In this document: one piece after another, positions 51,340 to 60,083 of the stretch
How positions within the stretch are numbered: the first letter of the stretch is position 1
Layout: each line of letters opens with the position of its first letter
DNA from: Streptomyces chrestomyceticus JCM 4735
Lineage (GTDB): Bacteria > Actinomycetota > Actinomycetes > Streptomycetales > Streptomycetaceae
Direction of reading: 5' to 3'
DNA: 64,000 nucleotides
NCBI RefSeq assembly: GCF_003865135.1
Contig: NZ_BHZC01000001.1
Location: forward strand, 1,240,001-1,304,000
Position numbers and translations under genes: made by a program
Notes under the pieces: generated by a model
Told to the model about the DNA's origin: nothing
Seen by the model: the letters and a program-made list of their open reading frames with translations, nothing else
The model's database searches: none

Positions 51340-52581
51340 ATGGACAGCAGGGCACGGACAGGGACCGACCGCCGCCGCTTTCTCCGTACGGTCGCGGCGG
51401 GCGCCGCGCTGACCGCGGCCGGCGGCAGCCTCGGCGGCGCGGCCGCGCGGGCCACACCTGCACAGGCCGAACCCGGGCGGGCCACACCTGTGCGGACCGC
51501 ACCCGGGCCGGCCGCGTCCGGGGCCCGCACCCGGCCGCCCGCGGTCCGGCCGCTGTTCCTGGGGACGTACACCTCCGTGGCGGGCGGCGGCACCGGCGTG
51601 GGCCTCGGCACGTACGACACGGCCCGCGGCCGGATCACCGCGACCGGGGTGATCGACGGCGTCGGAGACCCGTCCTACCTGGCCCTCTCACCCTGCGGCC
51701 GGACCCTGTACACCGTCAACGAACGGCAGCAGGGCGCGGTGACCGCCGTCGCCCTGCGCGCGGACGGCCGCCACCGCGTCCTCGGCAGCCGCCCCACCGG
51801 CGGCGCCGGACCGTGCCACCTGTCCGTGCACCCCGGCGGACGCTGGCTGCTGAGCGCCAACTACCTCTCCGGCAGCGTCGCCGTGCACCCCGTCGATCCG
51901 GCCCGGGACGGCGCGCTCGGCGCGCGTACGGACCTGGTCGCCCACACCGCTCCCCCGCCGGGGCCGGGGCAGGACGGGCCGCACGCGCACCAGATCGTCG
52001 CCGGCCCGGACGGCCGCCACGTCCTCGCCGTCGACCTGGGGAACGACACCGTCTACACCTACCGGCTGGACACCACCGCCGGAAAGCTCACCCAGGTCTC
52101 GTACGCGAGTCTGCGCCCCGGCGCGGGCCCGCGGCATCTGACCTTCCACCCGTCGGGCCGCTACGCCTACCTGGCCAACGAGGTGGACAACACCGCCGTG
52201 GTCTGCGCGTACGACCCGGCCACCGGCACGCTCAGGCCGGGCGCGCCGCAGTCCACCGGGACCGGGCCCGGGACCAGCTACCCGGCGCAGTTCCTGGTGA
52301 CCCACGACGGCGCCTTCGCCTACCTCGCCAACCGCGGCCACAACAGCCTGACGCGCTACGCGGTCGAGGCGGCGGGCGCCCGGCTGCGGCTGCTGGACAC
52401 GGTGCCGTCCGGCGGCGACTTCCCCCGCCACCTGGCCTTCTCGCCGGACGGGCGGCTGCTCTTCGCGGCGCACCAGCGGTCGGGGTCGGTGACGGTGTTC
52501 GCGGTCGGCGCCCGGGGCGGGCTGCGGCGGCTGGGCGAGCCGTTCCCGGCGCCGGTTCCGGTGTGTGTGCTGCCGCTCTGA
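51340..52581 (+). CDS. Secreted lactonase-type seven-bladed beta-propeller (Tat signal)
   Basis: The product has 413 residues. A twin-arginine signal DRRRFLRTVAAGAALTAAGG (11-30) is followed by an Ala/Pro linker and a 6-phosphogluconolactonase-like (YbhE/Pgl) propeller: FLGTYTSVAGGG, GDPSYLALSPCGRTLYTVNE, GPCHLSVHPGGRWLLSANY and GPRHLTFHPSGRYAYLANE are successive blade motifs. Export means it is unlikely to act in the pentose-phosphate pathway; an extracellular lactonase or muconate-cycloisomerase-like role is possible. The ATG at 51340 places the Tat motif correctly. Confidence 0.88.
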   Translation: MDSRARTGTDRRRFLRTVAAGAALTAAGGSLGGAAARATPAQAEPGRATPVRTAPGPAASGARTRPPAVRPLFLGTYTSVAGGGTGVGLGTYDTARGRITATGVIDGVGDPSYLALSPCGRTLYTVNERQQGAVTAVALRADGRHRVLGSRPTGGAGPCHLSVHPGGRWLLSANYLSGSVAVHPVDPARDGALGARTDLVAHTAPPPGPGQDGPHAHQIVAGPDGRHVLAVDLGNDTVYTYRLDTTAGKLTQVSYASLRPGAGPRHLTFHPSGRYAYLANEVDNTAVVCAYDPATGTLRPGAPQSTGTGPGTSYPAQFLVTHDGAFAYLANRGHNSLTRYAVEAAGARLRLLDTVPSGGDFPRHLAFSPDGRLLFAAHQRSGSVTVFAVGARGGLRRLGEPFPAPVPVCVLPL

Positions 52582-52659
52582 CGCCCGTGAACCGCTGCCC
52601 CGGCAGCCGAAACACTGCGGCAACAGTCCCGCAGGATTGCGCCGATAGCGTCGGCCCGC

Positions 52660-54081
52660 ATGAGTACGGGAACATCACGGGCGACGGCACCGGCCACCGC
52701 GCCGGACGGCGAACAGGCCGACGGTCAGGCCGGCGGAGAGCTGCGCAAGGGCCTCCGGCGGCGCCACATGGGCCTGATCGCGCTGGGCGGTGTCATCGGC
52801 GCGGGCCTCTTCGTGGGCAGCGGCGTGGTCATCCGGGCCACCGGTCCGGCCGCCGTGCTGTCGTTCCTCGCGGCCGGTCTCCTCACCGTCCTGATCATGC
52901 GGATGCTGGCGGAGATGACGGTGGCCCGGCCCGCCCTCGGCTCGTTCTACGCCCATGTGCGGGAGACCCTGGGGCACCGCGCCGGTTTCACGGTCGGCTG
53001 GCTGTACTGGTACTTCTTCGTGATCGTGGTGGCCGTCGAGGCGGTGGCGGGCGGCCGGATCGTCCGGCTGTGGCTGCCCGGCGTACCGCTGTGGGCCGTC
53101 AGCCTGGCGCTGATGGCGCTGCTGACCGCGACCAACATGGTCTCGGCCCGGTCCTTCGGCGAGTTCGAGTACTGGTTCTCGTCGGTCAAGGTCATCGCGA
53201 TCGTGGTGTTCCTCTTCCTCGGCGCGCTGTACCTGACCGGACTGTGGCCGCAGGCCGGCGGCGGACTGGCGCACCTCACCGACTCCGGCGGCTTCGCGCC
53301 CGCGGGCGTCGGCGCGGTCCTGGCGGCGGTCGTGCCGTGTGTCGGCTTCTTCACCGGCGCGGAGATCGTGACCATCGCGGCGGCCGAGTCGGTGGAGCCG
53401 GAGCGCGCCGTGGCGGCGGCGATCCGCTCGATCGTGCTGCGCGTGGTGGGGTTCTACGTGCTGTCGGTCCTCGTCGTCGTGGCGGTCGTGCCGTGGACGT
53501 CCCCGGCCGTCGAGGTCAGTCCGTACGCGGCGGTGCTGGACCGGCTGGACGTGCCCGCCGCCGCCACGGTCATGAACGCCGTCGTGCTGATCGCCGTGCT
53601 CTCCTGCCTCAACTCCGCGCTGTACACCTCGTCGCGGATGCTGTTCGCGCTGACCCGCAACGGGGACGCGCCGCGCGGCTTCACCCGGCTCAGCCGCGGC
53701 GGGGTGCCGCGCCGGGCGCTGCTCGCCGGGACGTCCGCCGGCTATCTGTCGGTGATCGCGGCGTGGGCCTCCCCCGACGTCGTCTTCCGGTTCCTGATCA
53801 ACTCCTACGGTGCCGTCGCCCTGTTCGTCTACCTGGCGATCGCGGTCGCCCAGCTCCGTCTGCGCCGCAAGCTGGAACGCGAGGAACCGCAGCGGCTGAC
53901 GCTGCGGATGTGGCTGTTCCCCTGGCTCAGCCGGGCCACCGCCGCCCTGATGGCCACGGTGATCGTGGCGATGGCCTTCCTGCCGGACAGCCGGGCGCAG
54001 TTCTGGCTGAGTCTGCTCACGGTGGGCGTGGTCCTGGCGGCTTACGAGGTACGGCGGCGCGCCACCGGATCAGCGAGCTGA
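52660..54081 (+). CDS. APC family amino acid permease (GABA/aromatic permease type)
   Basis: The product has 473 residues and 12 predicted helices. KGLRRRHMGLIALGGVIGAGLFVGSG opens the first helix as in GabP/AroP/CycA, followed by EMTVARPALGSFY and late SSRMLFALTRNGDAP, the AAT-family blocks. It is a proton-coupled amino acid importer; specificity is not readable. It starts about 80 bases after the lactonase gene, with TAGCGT 8 bases before the ATG (leaderless-type). Confidence 0.92.
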   Translation: MSTGTSRATAPATAPDGEQADGQAGGELRKGLRRRHMGLIALGGVIGAGLFVGSGVVIRATGPAAVLSFLAAGLLTVLIMRMLAEMTVARPALGSFYAHVRETLGHRAGFTVGWLYWYFFVIVVAVEAVAGGRIVRLWLPGVPLWAVSLALMALLTATNMVSARSFGEFEYWFSSVKVIAIVVFLFLGALYLTGLWPQAGGGLAHLTDSGGFAPAGVGAVLAAVVPCVGFFTGAEIVTIAAAESVEPERAVAAAIRSIVLRVVGFYVLSVLVVVAVVPWTSPAVEVSPYAAVLDRLDVPAAATVMNAVVLIAVLSCLNSALYTSSRMLFALTRNGDAPRGFTRLSRGGVPRRALLAGTSAGYLSVIAAWASPDVVFRFLINSYGAVALFVYLAIAVAQLRLRRKLEREEPQRLTLRMWLFPWLSRATAALMATVIVAMAFLPDSRAQFWLSLLTVGVVLAAYEVRRRATGSAS

Positions 54082-54264
54082 ACCGGGTGCCCGGCCGCCG
54101 GCCCCGGTGCGGTGCAGGCCGTCCGCGGCGCCACGGACGGCCTGCCGGTGCCCACCGCTTCCCACGGCGGTCCGCCCGCCCCCAGCCGGACCGCCGTTCC
54201 TGGGGAATTCGTCACGGGGAATTCCCGGGAGGGTGGGAAGGGATTACGTACCGCGGCTCCTCGG

Positions 54265-54287
54265 GGCCGGCCGGTTTACGGCCGGCC
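54265..54287. terminator. Hairpin between convergent permease and Rpf-LysM genes
   Basis: GGCCGGCCG and CGGCCGGCC are perfect 9-base arms around GTTTA. It lies midway in a 230-base convergent gap, usable in both directions. Confidence 0.65.
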
Positions 54288-54311
54288 GATTTACGGTTTG
54301 TCGGATTGCCG

Positions 54312-55049
54312 TCAGCCGGAGCGGCGGACCGCGAGACGCGTTCCCGGGTAAATCAGGTTCGGATTCGCCCCGATCACCTGGCGGTTGAGACGGTAGAACT
54401 CCTGCCAGCCCCACCCGTAGGCGTACGCGATGCTGCTCACCGTCTCCCCCGGATTGACGACATGGCCGCCGGAGGCCCGCCGGGGCCGGGCGTCGCGCTG
54501 CTTGTACGGCTTGGAGTGGCCGTACCGGCTGCCGGACGCGTCCCGGTGCCGGGGGCTGCGCAACCGCTCGCGGTACCGGCTCGAACCGTTCGTGCGGGCC
54601 TGGGTGCCGGCGTGCGGCGCCGACCGCCGGGCGGACTCCGGCGCGCTGTGCCGCACGCCGGACGAGCGCAGGCCGAGCCGGGCCGAGCAGGCCGGCCAGG
54701 CGCCCCAGCCCTGACGGGCCAGCACCCGTTCGGCGATCCTGATCTGCTGGGCCCGGGACGCCCGCGCCGCCCGGGACCCGTACCGGCCGCCGCCGAAGGA
54801 ACGCCAGGTGGAGTGGGCGAACTGCAGTCCGCCGGAGAAGCCGTTGCCGGTGTCGGCCCGCCAGTTGCCCCCGCTCTCGCACCCGGCCAGCCGGTCCCAG
54901 GTGGCACCGCTGCGGGCCTCGGCCGGCCCGTCGGCCGCCATGTTCAGTGCGCCGGCCGCCAGCAGGACCGCTGCCGCCGTCGCTCCTCGGGCCCCACGCC
55001 CCCGGACCTCACCGCTTCCGCTCGTTTCCGTTCCCTGAGGAAATTCCAT
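54312..55049 (-). CDS. Secreted Rpf-like transglycosylase with LysM domain
   Basis: The product has 245 residues: signal peptide (about 18-45), then the resuscitation-promoting-factor domain (47-122): ATWDRLAGCESGGNW with catalytic Glu58, GLQFAHSTWRSFGG, and Cys57/Cys121 as the disulfide. A basic Arg/Ser linker (125-190) precedes a LysM peptidoglycan-binding domain (195-240). Such enzymes cut peptidoglycan during germination and growth. The ATG at 55049 follows GGGAG. It is probably expressed from the long gene-free region upstream. Confidence 0.92.
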   Translation of the reverse strand: MEFPQGTETSGSGEVRGRGARGATAAAVLLAAGALNMAADGPAEARSGATWDRLAGCESGGNWRADTGNGFSGGLQFAHSTWRSFGGGRYGSRAARASRAQQIRIAERVLARQGWGAWPACSARLGLRSSGVRHSAPESARRSAPHAGTQARTNGSSRYRERLRSPRHRDASGSRYGHSKPYKQRDARPRRASGGHVVNPGETVSSIAYAYGWGWQEFYRLNRQVIGANPNLIYPGTRLAVRRSG

Positions 55050-55534
55050 CGACCTGTGCTCCCGTCGCTCACCGCTCGGTTTCCCGGCGGCCTTGGGGAT
55101 GCATGACGTCCCGTGAATTCCCGCGCTCTCCCGGCTTTTCCGCGGGCTTTCCCCGTGGTGTCACCGAGTTCTCGCGGTGTGTTTCCCGAGCCGTCATGAA
55201 TTCGACGAGTACGACACAACCACGGTCACGGACGGCACCGGCAGAGCGCGCGGTAGCGCCTCGGCGGTACGTCCTGCCTCCGCACCGCCGGAGTGGGGGC
55301 CGACGGCTCCGCATGGCACCCCCTTCTGCCGGGTAGGGGCGCACCCCCGGAGACGGAGCGCATGGTCTGCACGGGCGTATCGAGCGCTTGTCCGAGCCGG
55401 GGGTGCCGCAGGAGCGCGTTCGGGGGCTCGGGGCACGCGCGGCGGGCGTCCGCACGCGCCGCGCACGGGCCCCCGGGACGACGCGACGCAACCGTCCCGA
55501 CGGAGGGTTTGGGGCCGGTACGGGCGACGGCCGC
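55050..55534. other. Gene-free region upstream of the Rpf-LysM gene
   Basis: No coding frame with plausible composition. The part nearest the Rpf gene (55050-55250) is less GC-rich and holds GAATTC-centred and CCGCG/CGCGG dyads. At 55437-55464 an 8-base-pair hairpin (GCGCGGCG/CGCCGCGC) is a possible terminator for the molybdate operon ending at 55535. A ydaO-type riboswitch was looked for and not recognised. Confidence 0.45.
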
Positions 55535-56569
55535 TCACACCGGTACGAGCGTCACCTCGGTCGCCTTCACGCTCACCCAGACCTCGGTGTCCTCGGCCAG
55601 CCCGAGTTCCGCCGCGGCCTGCGGGGTGATCTCGCCGACCAGGTCGGGCACCTCCGGCGACCCGACGAGGACCCGCAGCCGGCTGCCGAGCGCGGTGATC
55701 TCCCGTACCCGGCCCGGCCAGACGTTGCGCGGGCTGCCGGACGGGCGCGACCGGTGCACGGAGACCGCTTCGGGGCCGATGACCGCCAGCGCGCCGGTGC
55801 CCTCGGGCAGCGGGTCGGCGGCGACCAGCCGTCCGGCGCCCGTCATCCGCAGTCCGTCGCCGGTGGCGGTGCCCGGCCACGCGTTGCGGCCGAGCATCCG
55901 CGCCACCCACGGCGAGCGCGGATGCCGGGTGACCTCGGCGGGGACGGCGTCCTGGATCGTCCGTCCGTCCTCCAGGACCAGGACCCGGTCGGCGAGCGAG
56001 ACCGCTTCGACGGGGTCGTGGGTGACCATCAGGCAGACTCCGCCGAAGCCGGCCAGGTGCCGGCGCAGGGTGTGCCGGACGTGCGCGCGGGTGCTCTGGT
56101 CGAGGGCGGCCAGCGGCTCGTCGAGCAGCAGCAGGCGGGGGCGGGCGGCCAGCGCGCGGGCCAGCGCGACGCGTCCGGCCTGGCCGCCGGAGAGCTGGGC
56201 GGGCTTGCGGTGCGCGAGGTGGCCGACGCCGAGCCGGTCCAGCCAGAGCTGGGCCTCGCGGCGGGCCTCGGCGCGGCGGGTGCCGTGTGCGCGCAGCCCG
56301 TACGCCGTGTTGCCGAGGGCCGTCAGATGGGGGAAGAGCGCGCCGTCCTGCGGTACCCAGGCGACACCGCGGCGATGCGGCGGCAGGGTGGTGACGTCCC
56401 GCGCGCCGAGCGTCAGTACGGCGTGCGCCCGCGGCGTGAGGCCGAGCAGGGCGCGCAACAGCGTGGTCTTGCCCGCGCCGTTGGGGCCCACGACGGCGAT
56501 GGTGGTGCCCGGGGCGGCGTCGAGGGTGAGCCGGTTGAAGCCGGTGACGTCCGCGTGCAGCGGCCACCG
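55535..56569 (-). CDS. modC: Molybdate ABC transporter ATP-binding protein ModC
   Basis: About 345 residues from the first credible codon: Walker A VVGPNGAGKTTLL, PQDGALFPHLTALGN Q-loop, signature QLSGGQAGRVALARAL, Walker B LLLLDEPLAALD, H-loop VTHDPVEAV, then the C-terminal TOBE region (about 265-345) that senses molybdate. The 5' end is unclear: the frame is open to 56809, but upstream residues are Arg/His/Gly junk, while the permease frame carries a plausible Ala/Pro/Thr linker from ATG 56700. A one-base indel near 56568 would join that linker to this domain. Confidence 0.85.
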   Translation of the reverse strand, partial: RWPLHADVTGFNRLTLDAAPGTTIAVVGPNGAGKTTLLRALLGLTPRAHAVLTLGARDVTTLPPHRRGVAWVPQDGALFPHLTALGNTAYGLRAHGTRRAEARREAQLWLDRLGVGHLAHRKPAQLSGGQAGRVALARALAARPRLLLLDEPLAALDQSTRAHVRHTLRRHLAGFGGVCLMVTHDPVEAVSLADRVLVLEDGRTIQDAVPAEVTRHPRSPWVARMLGRNAWPGTATGDGLRMTGAGRLVAADPLPEGTGALAVIGPEAVSVHRSRPSGSPRNVWPGRVREITALGSRLRVLVGSPEVPDLVGEITPQAAAELGLAEDTEVWVSVKATEVTLVPV

Positions 56570-57612
56570 CCCGGTGCCGGAGCCGTCGCCGGGGCCGTCG
56601 GGGCGGTGGGGGCCGCGGCGGCACCCTCGGCGTGCGCGGTGGTGGCGGTGGGCGGGCCCGGGGTGGCGGGCGTGCCGGGGGCGGCGGATGCGCCGGTCAT
56701 GTGGTCCGGCCACGTGCCGCCGGCATCCGGTGCCCCGTCGCCGTCCGCGTCCGTACGCGTCACCGCGCCGCTCGTGCGCCCCCGGACCGTGCCGCCCCCG
56801 CCCGCCCATCTGCCGCGCAGTGCGACCAGGACGGCCGTCGCGATGACGAGGAGCAGGAGGGAGACGGAGGTGGCGGCCTCGGTGCTGTCCTGGAGGAGCA
56901 GATAGACCTGGAGGGGCAGGGTCTGGGTGACGCCCGGCAGGTTGCCCGCGAAGGTGATGGTGGCGCCGAACTCGCCGAGCGCCCGTGCCCAGGTCAGGGC
57001 CGCTCCGGCGGCGAGCCCGGGAGCGATCATGGGGAGGGTGACCGTACGGAAGACGCGCAGCGGTCCGGCGCCGAGCGAGGCCGCCGTCTCCTCGTAGCGC
57101 ACATGCAGCCCGGCCAGTGCGCCTTCCAGGCTGATGACCAGGAACGGCATCGACACGAAGGTCGCGGCGACCACCGCGCCCGCGGTGTGGAACGGCAGTT
57201 GCACACCGAACCAGCTCTCCAGCCGGCCCCCGAGCAGGCCCCGCCGCCCGAAGCCGAGCAGCAGCGCCACACCGCCGACGGTCGGCGGCAGCACCATGGG
57301 CAGCAGCACCAGGGAGCGCACCACGGCCTTGCCGGGGAAGTCGACGCGCGCCAGCAGCCAGGCCAGCGGCACGCCGAGCAGCAGGGACAGGCCCAGCGAC
57401 CAGAAGGACACCACCAGGGAGATCCGCAGGGCCTCGGTGACCTCGGGGGAGGTCAGATGGGTGCCGAGGTCGCCCCAGGACGTCCGGGCGAGGATGCCCG
57501 CCATGGGCACCAGCAGGAACGCCACCGCCAGGACGGCGGGCAGCGCGAGGGCGACGGGGGCGCGCAGGCCGGGGGCGGCGGTCCGCCCCCGGTCGCGGTG
57601 GTGGCGCTTCAT
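56413..57612 (-). CDS. modB: Molybdate ABC transporter permease ModB
   Basis: Five to six membrane segments and the permease EAA loop (EETAASLGAGPLRVFRTVTLPMIAPGLAAG, about 174-203, ending in LGEFGATITFAGNLPG) define ModB. The functional permease ends near residue 270; the frame then continues through an Ala/Pro/Thr-rich stretch and into the ModC coding region in the wrong frame, stopping only at 56413. The true C-terminus or a fusion junction is therefore uncertain. It starts 19 bases after modA. Confidence 0.88.
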   Translation of the reverse strand: MKRHHRDRGRTAAPGLRAPVALALPAVLAVAFLLVPMAGILARTSWGDLGTHLTSPEVTEALRISLVVSFWSLGLSLLLGVPLAWLLARVDFPGKAVVRSLVLLPMVLPPTVGGVALLLGFGRRGLLGGRLESWFGVQLPFHTAGAVVAATFVSMPFLVISLEGALAGLHVRYEETAASLGAGPLRVFRTVTLPMIAPGLAAGAALTWARALGEFGATITFAGNLPGVTQTLPLQVYLLLQDSTEAATSVSLLLLVIATAVLVALRGRWAGGGGTVRGRTSGAVTRTDADGDGAPDAGGTWPDHMTGASAAPGTPATPGPPTATTAHAEGAAAAPTAPTAPATAPAPGGGRCTRTSPASTGSPSTPPRAPPSPSWAPTARARPRCCAPCSASRRGRTPY

Positions 57613-57631
57613 GAGACGGCGGCGGCCCGGG

Positions 57632-58420
57632 TCACGGCTTCTGGAATCCGGCGTCGCGCAGGAGCTTCTGCGCCGGTGCGCCCCCGAGCCACTTCACGAA
57701 CGCGTCGGCCTCCTTCTGGTGCTGCGAGACCTTGAGCGTGGCCGCCGGGTACTCAGCGATCGCGTTCTGCTCGTCCGGCACCTGGACGGCGTCCACCTTG
57801 TCGGGCGCGGTCATCGCGTCGGTGGCGTAGACGATGCCCGCGTCCGCCTCGCCCAGCTCGACCTTGCTCAGCACGCCGCGTACGTCCTGCTCCTGGGAGA
57901 CCGGCTGCACCGTGATGTCCTGCCGGTCCAGGACCTTCTTGCTGTAGCGGCCGACGGGTACGGCGGGCGCGGCGAGCACGACCTTGAGCTTGTTGGTGGA
58001 GGCCAGGTCCTTCAGGCCGGTGATGTGCTGGGGGTTTCCCTCGGCCGTGGCGATGACCAGGCGGTTCTTGGCGATGATCTGCGGCGTGCCGGTCTTGCCG
58101 TGCAGCCCGTCCATGGTGCGGGTGTCCGCGGTGACCAGGGCGTCGGCCGGGAAGTCCTGGTTGACCTGGGCCGCGAGCTGCTGGGAGCCGGCGAAGGAGA
58201 ACTTGACCGTGACGTCGGGGTGTTCCTTGTGGTACGCGTCGGCGGCCTTGGCGAAGACGTCGGTCAGGGACGCGGCGGCGAGGACCTTGAGCGTGGTCTT
58301 GCCTTCGCCCCCGGACGCGTCGTCACTGTTGCCGCAGGCGGCGGTGAGCGGGGCGAGGACGGCGACGGCCAGTGCCGCGGCGGCGGCGCGGCGACGGGTG
58401 ATGCCAAAGGTGCGGGACAT
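57632..58420 (-). CDS. modA: Molybdate-binding lipoprotein ModA
   Basis: The product has 262 residues: lipoprotein signal with twin Arg-rich start and lipobox LTAAC, then the ModA fold: LKVLAAASLTDVFAKAADAYH, VKFSFAGSQQLAAQVNQ, ADALVTADTRTMDGL and NRLVIAT. Oxyanion contacts come from the AASLT serine and FAGSQ serine. It delivers molybdate or tungstate to ModBC. The ATG at 58420 follows AAGGAG; the gene lies 40 bases downstream of the HTH-TOBE gene in the same operon. Confidence 0.93.
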   Translation of the reverse strand: MSRTFGITRRRAAAAALAVAVLAPLTAACGNSDDASGGEGKTTLKVLAAASLTDVFAKAADAYHKEHPDVTVKFSFAGSQQLAAQVNQDFPADALVTADTRTMDGLHGKTGTPQIIAKNRLVIATAEGNPQHITGLKDLASTNKLKVVLAAPAVPVGRYSKKVLDRQDITVQPVSQEQDVRGVLSKVELGEADAGIVYATDAMTAPDKVDAVQVPDEQNAIAEYPAATLKVSQHQKEADAFVKWLGGAPAQKLLRDAGFQKP

Positions 58421-58460
58421 CCGGATCGGCTCCTTGGGGACGGGGCGGGGCGGGCGCGCG

Positions 58461-58856
58461 TCAGGCGCGGTCGACATGGACGTTGGTCGACTTCACGCGG
58501 GCGGTGGCCCGCATGCCGACCTCCAGTCCGAGTTCCTCCACCGCTTCCCGTGTGAGGAGGGAGACCAGCCGGTGCGGACCGGCCTGGATCTCCACCTGTG
58601 CCGCGACATCGCCCAGCTTGATCGCCGTGACGATGCCGGGGAAGGCGTTGCGGACCGAGGTGAGGGAGGTGTCGTCCTCCGTGCTGCCGTTCTTGGCGAG
58701 TTCGGTGGAGAACGCGGCCAGGTCGCGGCCGTCGATCAGCCGGCGGCCGGACGCGTCCCGGTGGGTGGGGACCTTGCCGGCGTCGGCCCAGCGGCGGGCC
58801 GTGTCGGGGCTGACGCCGAGCAGGCGGGCGGCCTGGCCGATCGTGTAGGACTGCAT
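58461..58856 (-). CDS. HTH-TOBE molybdate-responsive regulator
   Basis: The product has 131 residues: N-terminal MerR/excisionase-type helix-turn-helix (TIGQAARLLGVSPDTARRWADAGKVPTHR, about 4-35) and a C-terminal TOBE (Mop) domain (about 62-130; NAFPGIVTAIKLGDVAAQVEIQAG). It is first in the mod operon and is predicted to bind molybdate and control the operon, doing the job of ModE with a different DNA-binding fold. A dyad sits just upstream. The start could be the GTG three codons earlier. Confidence 0.88.
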   Translation of the reverse strand: MQSYTIGQAARLLGVSPDTARRWADAGKVPTHRDASGRRLIDGRDLAAFSTELAKNGSTEDDTSLTSVRNAFPGIVTAIKLGDVAAQVEIQAGPHRLVSLLTREAVEELGLEVGMRATARVKSTNVHVDRA

Positions 58857-58871
58857 GTGCGGCACCGTATG

Positions 58872-58891
58872 GCAAATGGTCTCTCATCTGC
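58872..58891 (-). promoter_or_regulatory. Inverted repeat upstream of the mod operon
   Basis: GCAAATG and CATCTGC pair with one mismatch around GTCTCT, 16 bases before the regulator start, in an AT-rich pocket. It is a candidate autoregulatory operator for the HTH-TOBE protein. Confidence 0.45.
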
Positions 58892-59111
58892 AATTACTCC
58901 GTGGGAAAGCACCTGGCAGGTGCGAGCCTCGTTGGAGGAAACGACAAGATCACCCGGGGCGCGGGTGACCGGCGGCGCGGCGCTCCGGACGGGCGGGGCG
59001 GGGGCGCAGACCGGACATACCAGGGGGCGGAGCATCGGCCGGGTGAGCGAAGCCGTACTCTTTCGGGAGGGATTCGGTGGGCGTGGCGTAACACGGAGGG
59101 AGCGCGAACCG

Positions 59112-60032
59112 ATGGGTACTCCTACTTCTTCAGCCCGTTCCGCGGTCCGCGGCCGGTCGATCATGAAGAGGCTGCGGCCGGACGCCGCTCGCGGCACCGT
59201 GCCGACCTCGCACGAACGCCCCGTCCTGCACACCGTTCCGCACTCCTCCCCCGACCGCCCCCTCCCCCTGCGGCTCGCCGACCTCGCCGTCGCCGCCTGT
59301 ACGGCGCAGACGGTGCTGGCCCCGAGGCCGGACCCGCTCGCGCTGCACGCCGCCGAGCTGCTGCACGCCCCCTTCGCCTCCATGGCCGAGGCCGCCATGG
59401 GCCGGCCGCTGGACCGGCGGCTGCGCGAACAGCTCGGGCGCCTGGGCCGGGCGGGCGAACAGCGGGCCCTGGAGGCGGGTACGGGCGCACCCGGCAAGCG
59501 GGGCGCCCTGTGGTCCGTGGGCCTGCTGGTGGCCGGCGCCGCCGCCACGAACTGCCGCTCGGACGTGGAGACCTGCGAGGCGGCCGCCACCCTGGCCCGC
59601 CTGCCGGACGGCGGCGCCCCGGCGGCCAGCCGGTCGCCCGGCGGCCGGGCCCGGCAGTACTACGGCGTGCCCGGCGCCGTCGGCCAGGCCCGTTCCGGCT
59701 TCCCGAACGTGCTGGGCGTGGCCCTGCCCGCGCTGCGCCAGTCCCGTGCGGCCGGCGCCTCCGAGGTGACGGCCCGGATGGACGCGCTGCTCGCGCTGCT
59801 GTCCACGCTCGACGACACGACGCTGCTCCAGCGCGGCGGTTCGCAGGGGCTGCTGTCGGTGCAGATGGACGCGCGTGACGTGCTGTCGTCGGGCGGTTTC
59901 GGCACCGCGCGCGGCCGCAAGGCGTTCGCCCGGCTGGACGCGCGGATGACCCGTAACGGCCTCACGGCGGGCGGGAGTGCGGCGCTGCTGTCGGCGGCGC
60001 TCTTCCTGGACTTCCTCTTCGAGGGACGCTGA
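59112..60032 (+). CDS. CitG/MdcB-like triphosphoribosyl-dephospho-CoA synthase relative
   Basis: The product has 306 residues. The C-terminal two-thirds follow the CitG/MdcB helical pattern (LGRLGRAGEQRALEAGTGAPGKRGALWSVGLLVAGAA matches the AT-G-NTHKGA-GLL block). The N-terminal nucleotide motif usually written TPKPGLVD...HxDM is replaced by LAPRPDPLALHAAEL. No malonate or citrate decarboxylase genes that would need the prosthetic group are nearby. It may be a diverged or repurposed paralog. The ATG at 59112 is chosen; the first 30 residues are polar. Confidence 0.75.
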   Translation: MGTPTSSARSAVRGRSIMKRLRPDAARGTVPTSHERPVLHTVPHSSPDRPLPLRLADLAVAACTAQTVLAPRPDPLALHAAELLHAPFASMAEAAMGRPLDRRLREQLGRLGRAGEQRALEAGTGAPGKRGALWSVGLLVAGAAATNCRSDVETCEAAATLARLPDGGAPAASRSPGGRARQYYGVPGAVGQARSGFPNVLGVALPALRQSRAAGASEVTARMDALLALLSTLDDTTLLQRGGSQGLLSVQMDARDVLSSGGFGTARGRKAFARLDARMTRNGLTAGGSAALLSAALFLDFLFEGR

Positions 60033-60083
60033 GGCTTTAAGGGAAGAACCCTTCGGGGCGCGCTCCTCAGTGGCCGCCTGCCC

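Noticed and set aside
55050..55300. ydaO-type riboswitch upstream of the Rpf-LysM gene
   Set aside because: Same reason: no recognisable conserved core, only small dyads.
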